This document shows positions 52,143 to 59,253 of a stretch of DNA of 64,000 nucleotides, piece after piece. The stretch comes from Rubrivirga sp046845755 (lineage in GTDB: Bacteria; Bacteroidota; Rhodothermia; Rhodothermales; Rubricoccaceae). The notes beneath the pieces are model-generated. The model did not search any database and was not told where the DNA came from. It saw only the letters and a program-made list of their open reading frames with translations. Numbering within the stretch: position 1 is the stretch's first letter; each line of letters starts with the position of its first letter. The position numbers and the translations under genes are program-made. The stretch lies in assembly GCF_046845755.1 (NCBI RefSeq), contig NZ_CP177357.1:3410001-3474000 (forward strand), written 5' to 3'.

Positions 52143-52714
52143 CGGGCGTCGGCGGGCGTGTCCATGAGCGCATCGACGAGGGCCTGGAAGTCGGCGCTGA
52201 ACAGGAACCGCTCGCTGGCCCACGCCCACTGCGTCTGCCGCCGCCGGAGCTCGAGCTCGTCGGGCGCCCCCGTCGCCGAGCGCGGGGCGCCGTAGCTGGC
52301 GATCTCGCGGACGACGGCGTCGTAGATCGCCGGGTCCACGGTCCCGTTCTGGTGCTGGCGGTGGACGTCGGCCCAGATGTGGAAGAGCGCCCGCCAGAAC
52401 CCGAGCATCTGGACCTGGGCCTCGGCCGGGGCCGCCGCGGGGTCGGCGGCATGCGCGGCGAACGCCCGCGCGAGGGCGGGGCTCGAGGCCTGGAGCAGGC
52501 TGAGGTCGCGGAAGGCGTCGGCGACGGCGGCGTTCGTGGCCGCGCGTGTGGCGACCGAGCTCTGGCGGATCTGGAGCCCCACGAACAGCAGCGACCCGAC
52601 CACGCCCACCAGCCCCACGACTTCGATCACGCGCTGGAGCGTGAGGTGGCGGCGCGGCGGGGCGACGGGCGGGGGGGGCGGTGTCGGGTCGAGCGCCGAG
52701 GGAGGGTCGGTCAT
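52139..52714 (-). CDS. second-family membrane-anchored protein Q1
   Basis: A 191-residue protein with tail MTDPPSALDPTPPPPPVAPP, then a helix VVGLVGVVGSLLFVGLQIRQ and a helical domain (FRDLSLLQASSPALARAFAA, FWRALFHIWADVHRQHQNG, WASERFLFSADFQALVDAL). It is related to the genes at 40245 and 38648. No cysteines. It heads the longest chain of coupled genes: its stop overlaps P11 by four bases, and 14 more 4-bp junctions follow down to 40817. A 60-base gap lies upstream. Confidence 0.88.
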   Translation of the reverse strand: MTDPPSALDPTPPPPPVAPPRRHLTLQRVIEVVGLVGVVGSLLFVGLQIRQSSVATRAATNAAVADAFRDLSLLQASSPALARAFAAHAADPAAAPAEAQVQMLGFWRALFHIWADVHRQHQNGTVDPAIYDAVVREIASYGAPRSATGAPDELELRRRQTQWAWASERFLFSADFQALVDALMDTPADAR

Positions 52715-52774
52715 CGGGTCGCCGCGCGCGGGCTCATCTGGAGGGCCAAGAGGCGGGCCATAGGCAGAGGGGGA

Positions 52775-53536
52775 TCAGGTGCCGAGGGCGCGGTCGATGG
52801 CCGCGATCGCGGCGTCGGCGCGGGCGCCCATGTCGGGGTAGAAGGCCAGCGCGAAGACGTTCTGGCCGATCCAGAACCGCAACTGTGGCGCCAGCTCGGG
52901 ATCGGCCCGGACCGACCGGAGCATGGCCTGGACGTCGAGCGCGCGGAGCCCGTCCACGCAGTCGCTGGGCAGCGATTCCAAGTGCCCCTCGACGTCCCCG
53001 TAGCAGCCGTTCCAGAGAACGACGGCGGCCTCGGGCGAGAGGTGCCCGCGCACGCGCTCGCGGTAGGCGGGCGGCACCTCGTTGACGGTGTCCCACCCAT
53101 CGATAAACTGGTAGAAGTCCTGCACGGCCCCGGCGGTCGCCTCGTCGGTGGGGAGCCCGAGGCGGACCATCTCCTCGTACTTCGCCCGGGTGTAGCCCGC
53201 CCCCCACACCTGGGAGGCGTGGAACAGGTCGACAAGGACCGTCTCGCAGTCGGCGGCGCAGTCGGCGTCGGCCTCCAGGAAGGTGAGGGCCGCGCGCCCG
53301 CCCTCGACCACTCGCTCGACGTACACCGCTTGGTAGGCGATGGCCTCGGCGTTGCTAGCGATCTCGCTCCGGAGCTGGGCGAGGTAGGTCGCCTCCCGGG
53401 CCCGCTCCACGCGGTCCGCGTTCCAGTTGCTCACCTGGATCCCGATAAACACGCCCGCGACGACGATCACGAAGTCGATGGCGATGGCCGTCCAGTTCTG
53501 GTCCCGGACGTGCTGGGTGATGCGGCGCAGGATCAT
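52775..53536 (-). CDS. P10: DUF6090-like membrane protein, class I anchor, four cysteines
   Basis: A 253-residue protein with anchor MILRRITQHVRDQNW and helix ending GVFIGIQVSNWN. Four cysteines (DADCAADCETVLVDLFHAS, NGCYGDVEG, PSDCVDGL) match P15. The central motif is altered to YEEMVRLGLPTDEATAGAVQ. The region DFYQFIDGWDTVNEVPPAYR corresponds to the Ala/Pro-rich loop of P15. It overlaps P9 by four bases; downstream comes a 60-base gap before Q1. Confidence 0.92.
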   Translation of the reverse strand: MILRRITQHVRDQNWTAIAIDFVIVVAGVFIGIQVSNWNADRVERAREATYLAQLRSEIASNAEAIAYQAVYVERVVEGGRAALTFLEADADCAADCETVLVDLFHASQVWGAGYTRAKYEEMVRLGLPTDEATAGAVQDFYQFIDGWDTVNEVPPAYRERVRGHLSPEAAVVLWNGCYGDVEGHLESLPSDCVDGLRALDVQAMLRSVRADPELAPQLRFWIGQNVFALAFYPDMGARADAAIAAIDRALGT

Positions 53537-54354
53537 GGCGAGCCCGGGGCGAGCGTGACCACCGGGAGCACGGGCTCGGGCGCCCTCCCCGGGCAGGGGT
53601 CGACGGCGTCGGGGAGGCCGAGCCCATCGGCCAAAAGCCGCGCGGCGATGGCGGTGTTGTTGACGATGATGTTGAGCAGCGAGTAGTGCTCGGCCAGGAG
53701 CCGGGCGGCCTCGGCGTCCTCGCGCAGCGCGGCGGCGGCGCGCGCGACCTCGCCCGCGGGTGCGTCGAGTGCGCACGTGCTGACCAGCGTGACGGCCTCG
53801 CCCGAGCGGTCGTCGCTGCACCGCGCCCGGATCGCCTCCTGCACGGGGTGGGCCATGCCCCGCCGGATGTGCACCCGGTACGGGGCCGTGTGGGCGTCGC
53901 GGTACGCACGGGGGAGGTCGTCGCTCCCGAGAACGTTGAGCAGGCTCGTCGTCAGGGCCTCGTCCTCGACGGCGCCGAGGCGCCCGGCCGACACGATGCT
54001 CTCGTACACCCCGCTCTCCCGGCCGAAGGTGATCGCCTCGGTCGGGCGGTACGCGTGGACGACGAGTTCGGCGTCCGTGCCCGGCGCGGCGTGGAGCATG
54101 GCGAGGGCCCGGTCGGCGGAGAGGCGCGTCGTCGCGTAGTAGGACCGAGCCGCGCACAGCTCGCGCATCTCTTCCTCGGCCACCTCACGCAGTTCGACGG
54201 CGTCGGCGCGCGCCTGCTCGGCCCGGGCGCGCTCGGTGCTCCACTCCTGCACCTGAAGGCCGAGAAAGACGCCCACGACGACGATGACGAAGTCGATGCC
54301 AACGGCCGTCCAGTTCTGGTCCTGGACGTGTTGGAGGACGCGGCGGAAGATCAC
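53533..54354 (-). CDS. P9: DUF6090-like membrane protein, class I anchor, GTG start, four cysteines
   Basis: A 273-residue protein with a GTG start: (M)IFRRVLQHVQDQNW and a helix ending GVFLGLQVQEWS. Four cysteines (MRELCAARSYY, RARCSDDRSG, VSTCALDAPAG, DPCPGRAPE). The ectodomain pairs with P3: CSDD to CALDAPAGEVARAAAALRED versus CGDQ to CPLDSSPEELAAGVRALQSD. The central motif is YESIVSAGRLGAVEDEALT. A 52-base gap separates it from P8, so translation is not coupled there. Confidence 0.9.
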   Translation of the reverse strand: MIFRRVLQHVQDQNWTAVGIDFVIVVVGVFLGLQVQEWSTERARAEQARADAVELREVAEEEMRELCAARSYYATTRLSADRALAMLHAAPGTDAELVVHAYRPTEAITFGRESGVYESIVSAGRLGAVEDEALTTSLLNVLGSDDLPRAYRDAHTAPYRVHIRRGMAHPVQEAIRARCSDDRSGEAVTLVSTCALDAPAGEVARAAAALREDAEAARLLAEHYSLLNIIVNNTAIAARLLADGLGLPDAVDPCPGRAPEPVLPVVTLAPGSP

Positions 54355-54406
54355 GGGCGGGGTGGTGGGATCGGCGCGGGAAGCCGGAGGGTACGGCGCG
54401 GCGCGT

Positions 54407-55252
54407 TCACGGCACGATGGCGGTCTCGACCCGCTGGCGGAGCGCGGCGGCCTCCTCGCGCATCACGAGACGGCTCCGCCCGAGCTCGCCGATGGCGACT
54501 CCATACATCCCGAGCGCTCGGTAAAACGCCGGGTCGCTGTACAGGGCGTCGACGTCGAGCGGGAAGGGGGGCTGCCACGGGGCCGTCGGCGAGAGGGCGG
54601 GCAGGGCGCCCCAGAACGTGGGGCGGCCATCGTCGTACGTGCGGCTCCCGACCGTCCGAATGTCCACGTGGTCGCGGTAGAGGACACCGAATAAGACGTC
54701 GAACGCGACATCTCGCGCATCCGCCTGGTCGCCCACGTTCTCGCGCGAGGCGTCGAGGTAGCGGAGGACGGCGGCGCGGAGGGCGTCGTCGGCGAGGAGG
54801 CGGAGGTCACCCGTCGCGACGAGCGCCTCGGCGGTCCCGAGCACGGGGCGCGGCGAGGCGACGTACAGCGCCTGCCGGAGCCAGGCGGCGACGGAGTCGG
54901 CCGGGGGGCGCTGGGGGGCGTCGAACGAGCGCAAGAGGCGGTCGAGGCCCGCGTGCGTCGCCGCGTCCATCCGGGCGTCGCGCTCGGCCACGATCCGCTC
55001 GGTCTCGGCGAGGTCGGCGGCGAGCTGGCGGAGGTAGGTCTGCTCGGTCGCCCGGTCGGCCCGGGCCTGCCCCCAGCTCGTGACCTGGAACCCGATGACG
55101 ACGCCGACGATGACGATGACCACCTCGAGGGCGACGGCGAACCAGTTCTGCTCGCGGACCGCTTTGGACAGCCGGCCGAGGATGGTCCACGCCCGCCTCG
55201 GCGAATCGGGTGGCGGGGCGTCCGAGGCTGGCAGAGGGGGAGGGTGGGTCAT
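54407..55252 (-). CDS. P8: DUF6090-like membrane protein, class II anchor, VLGTAEALVATG type
   Basis: A 281-residue protein with tail MTHPPPLPASDAPPPDSPRR, then TILGRLSKAVREQNWF and a helix ending GVVIGFQVTSWGQA. The ectodomain has SPRPVLGTAEALVATGDLRL and DDALRAAVLRYLDASRENVG, very close to P6 (SRENVRG at the same place). No cysteines. It overlaps P7 by four bases upstream; a 52-base gap follows before P9. Confidence 0.92.
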   Translation of the reverse strand: MTHPPPLPASDAPPPDSPRRAWTILGRLSKAVREQNWFAVALEVVIVIVGVVIGFQVTSWGQARADRATEQTYLRQLAADLAETERIVAERDARMDAATHAGLDRLLRSFDAPQRPPADSVAAWLRQALYVASPRPVLGTAEALVATGDLRLLADDALRAAVLRYLDASRENVGDQADARDVAFDVLFGVLYRDHVDIRTVGSRTYDDGRPTFWGALPALSPTAPWQPPFPLDVDALYSDPAFYRALGMYGVAIGELGRSRLVMREEAAALRQRVETAIVP

Positions 55253-56067
55253 GGGCCTCGTTCGTCGGAGATCCAGCGCAGGACGTCGTCGATCATCTCG
55301 CGGCCCCGCTGGCCCGACCGCAGTTGAAACTTGGAAAGGATGTACCGGTCCTCGACGAGATTCTCGAACTCCATGTCCGACAGGAGCGCGTCGTATTCCT
55401 GCGCGAAGCGGCTCGGGCCGTCGCCCTCGTAGAGGCCGGTCCGGTAGTCCATCGTCGCGAGCGGCACCCGCGACTGGAGATACGGGATAAACCGGTGGAT
55501 GACGGCTTCCCGAACGTTCTCCTCCTCCTGCTCCAGGATCTGGAATGCGTCGGGCCAGGCCGCGAGCGCCGCGCGCAGGCTGTCGTGCTGGATCAGGACG
55601 ATCCGCCCGGTGCTCAGGAGGGACTGCACCTGTCCGGTCTCGGGCGCGAAGTCCGGGAAGCCGAGCAAGCCCACGAGGAGCGAGTCGATCTCGGCGGGGC
55701 GGTGCGGCTGGGGGGTTGGGCCCGTTAGGGCCAGGAGTCGCTGCGCCTGATCCATGGCGCGACGGAGGCGGGCCGCGTTCGCGTCATAGAGCTCGCGGTT
55801 GGTCTCGAACTCGGTCTGGAGGTTGGCCAGCAGCTCCTGCTCCGTCGCCCGCGCGGCCCTCTCACTTCCCCACGCCGTCACCTGGAAGCCGATGACCACG
55901 CCGACAATGACGATGAGCACCTCGAGGGCGACGGCAAACCAGTTCTGCTCGCGGACGGCCTGTGACAGCCGCCCGAGGATGGTCCCCGGCCGCCTCGGCG
56001 TCGCTGTGGGGGGAGCCGGCTCCATCGGCGGAGGGGCCGAGGGGGGCGGGATGGGAGTGTCGCTCAT
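55249..56067 (-). CDS. P7: DUF6090-like membrane protein, class II anchor, ectodomain shared with P12
   Basis: A 272-residue protein with tail MSDTPIPPPSAPPPMEPAPP, then RRPGTILGRLSQAVREQNWF and a helix ending GVVIGFQVTAWGSE. The central motif is VQSLLSTGRIVLIQHDSLR. The ectodomain, including the RFIPYLQSRVPLATMDYRTG segment, is that of P12, which has a class I start. No cysteines. Four-base overlaps on both sides. Confidence 0.92.
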   Translation of the reverse strand: MSDTPIPPPSAPPPMEPAPPTATPRRPGTILGRLSQAVREQNWFAVALEVLIVIVGVVIGFQVTAWGSERAARATEQELLANLQTEFETNRELYDANAARLRRAMDQAQRLLALTGPTPQPHRPAEIDSLLVGLLGFPDFAPETGQVQSLLSTGRIVLIQHDSLRAALAAWPDAFQILEQEEENVREAVIHRFIPYLQSRVPLATMDYRTGLYEGDGPSRFAQEYDALLSDMEFENLVEDRYILSKFQLRSGQRGREMIDDVLRWISDERGP

Positions 56068-56903
56068 CGGTCCAGTTCGGCCTCGACCCGCTCGCGGAGT
56101 GCCGCCGCGTACTCAGCCATCTCCCGCCGGTGGAACGCCATGTTGTCCTTGGCGATGACCATGAGCACCATCAGGCGGTGCATCCGCTCGTCGCGGACGA
56201 ACGCGTCGGTGTCGAACGCGGGGAGTGGCACGCCGGGGGGCGCGAGGGCCATCCAGTTGTCCGCGCGGTCAAGCGAGTCCAGCGCGGCAGGCCCGAGCGA
56301 TTCTGCGAAGATCGTGGCGATGGGGGCGTATCGGCCGTAGTCGTGCGTGTGGTGGACCAGCCCCTCTTTCCATACTTCCCAGCCCCGGACGTTCTCGCGC
56401 GACTTGTCGAGGTAGGCCGTGATGGCGACGCGGAGGGAGTCGTCCTGGACGAGACCGATGTCGCCGGTCGCGACGAGCGCCTCGGCCGTCCCCAGAACGG
56501 GGCTGGCATCGAAGTAGACCGGCGCGACGCTCGCCCAGGCGAGGACGGAGTCGCGGGGCGGCGGCTCGGGGAGGTAGTGGGCCTGGGCCAGGCGGCGGGG
56601 CGCGCGCTCGAGCGGGACCATCGTCCGAGCGAGGTCGTCCGCCAGCCGCTCGGTCTCGGCGAGGTCGCGCGAGAGCTGGCGGAGGTAGGTCTGCTCTTTG
56701 GCCCGGTCGGCGCGCTCGTTCCCCCACGCGGTCACCTGGAAGCCGATGACCACGCCGACGATGACGACGACGACCTCAAGCGCGACGGCGAACCAGTTCT
56801 GCTCGCGGACCGCTTTGGTGAGGCGGCCGAGGAACGTCCACGGGCGCTTCGGGTGGGGCGCCGGGTCGGTCGGCGGGGGGGCCGAGCGGGGGAGGTCGCT
56901 CAT
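56064..56903 (-). CDS. P6: DUF6090-like membrane protein, class II anchor, VLGTAEALVATG type
   Basis: A 279-residue protein with tail MSDLPRSAPPPTDPAPHPKR, then TFLGRLTKAVREQNWF and a helix ending GVVIGFQVTAWGNE. The ectodomain contains EPPPRDSVLAWASVAP, ASPVLGTAEALVATGDIGLV and DSLRVAITAYLDKSRENVRG, grouping with P8, P17, P25 and P26. A C-terminal stretch rich in Met (RMHRLMVLMVIAKDNMAF) is unusual for the group. No cysteines. Four-base overlaps on both sides. Confidence 0.92.
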   Translation of the reverse strand: MSDLPRSAPPPTDPAPHPKRPWTFLGRLTKAVREQNWFAVALEVVVVIVGVVIGFQVTAWGNERADRAKEQTYLRQLSRDLAETERLADDLARTMVPLERAPRRLAQAHYLPEPPPRDSVLAWASVAPVYFDASPVLGTAEALVATGDIGLVQDDSLRVAITAYLDKSRENVRGWEVWKEGLVHHTHDYGRYAPIATIFAESLGPAALDSLDRADNWMALAPPGVPLPAFDTDAFVRDERMHRLMVLMVIAKDNMAFHRREMAEYAAALRERVEAELDR

Positions 56904-57729
56904 CGCCCGCCCTCGGCCTGTGCCAGCGCGGCCTCCGCGGTCCGCAGCACGTCGAGGGCTTCGGCCCGGATCCGGCCGAGGCCGGCGTAGAGCGTCCCGT
57001 GGATCCGAGCCATCCCCTTCAAGCGTGTCGCGTACGTCGGGTGGCCCCGGAGCCCCTGGCGGATCGCCGTCGCGTCCTCGGCGGAGACGTCCAGCTCGTC
57101 CGCCCACGGCGGGACGGGGACGCCGTTGACGTGGGCCGTGACGGCGTGGCGGTGCCGGACGTCGAGGACCTCCGGGAGCACGGCCTCGAGGTCCATCTGG
57201 ATCCGGCGCCAGTTACCGGTCCACTGCCCGGACCGATCGATCGTCTGGTAGTACTCGGAGAGCTCGCGCCGGAGGCCGGCGTCCCGGATTAGCCGGAGGT
57301 TCCCCGTGCTCGTCAGCTCCGAGACGGTCGTGCGGGTGTAGGCGGGGAAGTTGAACCACATCGTCTCCTCGACGGCGACGGCTAATTCGAGGGGCGAGAG
57401 GCGGGCGTCGCCCTCGATCTCCGCGAGGAGCTGCCGCGTGGCCCGCCCCCGGCGCTCCGCGTCGTCCATCGCTCGGCGGATCTGCGCCGAGTCCGCCCGG
57501 AGGTCGGCCACGAGGGAGCGGAGGTACTCGCGCTCGCGCGCGCGGTCGGCCCGGTCCTGCCCCCAGGCGGTCACCTGGAACCCGATCACCACGCCGACGA
57601 TCACGATGACGACCTCGAGGGCGACGGCGAACCAGTTCTGCTCCCGGACGGCCTGTGCCAGCCGCCCCAGAATCGTGATCCCCGCCTCGGTGGGAGTGGG
57701 GGCTGTGTGGGATCGGTCGGTGGGGTCAT
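56900..57729 (-). CDS. P5: DUF6090-like membrane protein with a probable -1 frameshift near its start
   Basis: The body (about 260 residues: GRLAQAVREQNWF, a helix ending GVVIGFQVTAWGQD, motif VSELTSTGNLRLIRDAGLR, then RRELSEYYQTIDR) is intact. The frame has no normal start codon that gives a family-like N-terminus. In the neighbouring frame an ATG at 57729 encodes MTPPTDPTQPPLPPRR, a typical class II tail. The two frames would join if one base were added in the C-run at 57680-57683. Either a real one-base deletion has silenced or reduced the gene, or it is a sequencing error. Read unshifted, the only upstream start is at 57835 inside the peptidase gene. No cysteines in the body. Confidence 0.75.
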
Positions 57730-57791
57730 CGAGGTAGGGTGCAGCAGGATAGGACGGCGAGCGGTGGGGCCGCGCGCTCGGGCGCGAATCG

Positions 57792-59210
57792 CTACTCGTC
57801 GACGCGGTCCAGCAGGAACGCGGGCTCCCCCCCACGCATCACCTGCACGCCCGACGGCGCCGGCTCGAGGGTGAGGGCGGTCCCCAGCAGGCGCCACTCG
57901 CCGCTCCCCAGCCGGACGATGCGCCGCCGGCCCGGACCGGCCTCGAGCATCAGCACGTCGCCCTCCAAGGTGATCTGCGCGTTCGCGAAGGGGCCGTCGC
58001 CCTCGTAGCGCCCGACCCAGGCGTCGAGGTCGGACGGCGTCGCGACGGCCACGCGCGGCAGGCTGGACGGCTCCACCCAGCGGTTGTACCGGCGGAGAAC
58101 GTCCTGGAGACGGTCGTGCGGGAGCGCGTGCGCGGTCAGGCCGTCGCGGCCCGTCATGGTCTCCGCGGCGACCATGGCGTTCAGGATCGCTTCCTCGGTC
58201 GCGTCGACGGTCGCCCCGAACAGGTCGGTCATGTCGTCGTTGGGCATCGACGCCAGCGCCGCGACCGGGCGCTCGGCCCAGGCCCCGGCGTTCGCCGTCG
58301 AGAAGGCGACGAAGATGTCGCCGGACCCGTTCGAGGCGACGCCCCCCATCCGACCAATCGCGAGCGGGACGCGCTCCGCCAGGCGCTGGAGCTGCTGCGG
58401 CAAGAGCGGCGCGTCGGTCGCCACCACCACGATGATCGAGCCGCGCGGGATCGCGTCCCAGTTGGGCATCAGGTCCGTGATCTCCTGCCCGACAGGGACG
58501 CCGGCCACCTGGAAGCGGTCGCGGCCCCCGTAGTTGGCCTGGACCAGCACGCCCAGCGTGTGCCCGCTGCCGGTCAGCCTCGAGGAGGTCCCGATGCCCC
58601 CCTTGAAGCCGTGCACCATCATGCCCGTCCCGCCGCCGACGTTGCCCTCGGCGACCGGACCGGGCGCGGCGGCGTCCAGGGCGGCGAACGCGTGGGCGCG
58701 CGTGACGTGCTGGCCCAGGATGTCGTTGAGCACGTCGTACGTCTCGGCCACGAGGGGGTACGTGTACCACAGCCCGCCGGCGGGGTCGGCGTTGAGGGCC
58801 GTCGAGTCCATCCACGCGATCACCGCGTCGCGGACGACGCCGACGCTGAACGTGTTGGTGATGGTGATGGGCGTCTCGAGGTAGCCCGACTCCTCGATCC
58901 AGTGGACGCCGGTCATCTCGCCGTTGCCGTTGAGCGCGTACGTCGCGGCCATCACGGGGTCGAAGGTGCGCCCTCGCGGCAGGATGGCGGTCACGCCGGT
59001 GCGGACCGGTCCCTCCCCCTTGACGAGCGCCCCGTCCCCCTCGATGATCGTGGTGTGCCCGACCTCGACGCCGGGCACGTCGGTGATGGCGTTGAGCGGG
59101 CCGGGGATGCCCTCGAACGGGATGCCGAGGTCCCGGGCGCGGAGGCCCTGTCCGCTGGCGACGGGCACCGCCAGCAGGACAGCGAGGAGGAGCAGGGTCA
59201 GTCGGAGCAT
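57792..59210 (-). CDS. exported P1/S58-family (DmpA-like) aminopeptidase
   Basis: A 472-residue protein with a signal peptide ending near Gly20 (VASGQG). It is an S58 self-processing N-terminal-nucleophile peptidase: PGPLNAITDVPGVEVGH at the start, the glycine-rich GNVGGGTGMM segment, and RGSIIVVVATDAPL with the nucleophile Ser258 after the Gly where autocleavage occurs. Residues about 370-472 form an extra C-terminal beta domain (GRYEGDGPFANAQITLEGDV). Relatives release N-terminal residues, including D-amino acids, from small peptides. It lies between the sensor gene and P5, with gaps of 43 and 62 bases. Confidence 0.93.
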   Translation of the reverse strand: MLRLTLLLLAVLLAVPVASGQGLRARDLGIPFEGIPGPLNAITDVPGVEVGHTTIIEGDGALVKGEGPVRTGVTAILPRGRTFDPVMAATYALNGNGEMTGVHWIEESGYLETPITITNTFSVGVVRDAVIAWMDSTALNADPAGGLWYTYPLVAETYDVLNDILGQHVTRAHAFAALDAAAPGPVAEGNVGGGTGMMVHGFKGGIGTSSRLTGSGHTLGVLVQANYGGRDRFQVAGVPVGQEITDLMPNWDAIPRGSIIVVVATDAPLLPQQLQRLAERVPLAIGRMGGVASNGSGDIFVAFSTANAGAWAERPVAALASMPNDDMTDLFGATVDATEEAILNAMVAAETMTGRDGLTAHALPHDRLQDVLRRYNRWVEPSSLPRVAVATPSDLDAWVGRYEGDGPFANAQITLEGDVLMLEAGPGRRRIVRLGSGEWRLLGTALTLEPAPSGVQVMRGGEPAFLLDRVDE

Positions 59211-59253
59211 CGCAGGAATGGGAAGGCGGAGAGAACGGGTGAGTGGGGCGCGG

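Noticed and set aside
52711..52761. Mini-frame of 16 codons before Q1 (ATG at about 52760) overlapping its start
   Set aside because: It is too short to call and has no conservation evidence; possibly a leader peptide, but nothing supports this beyond the overlap.
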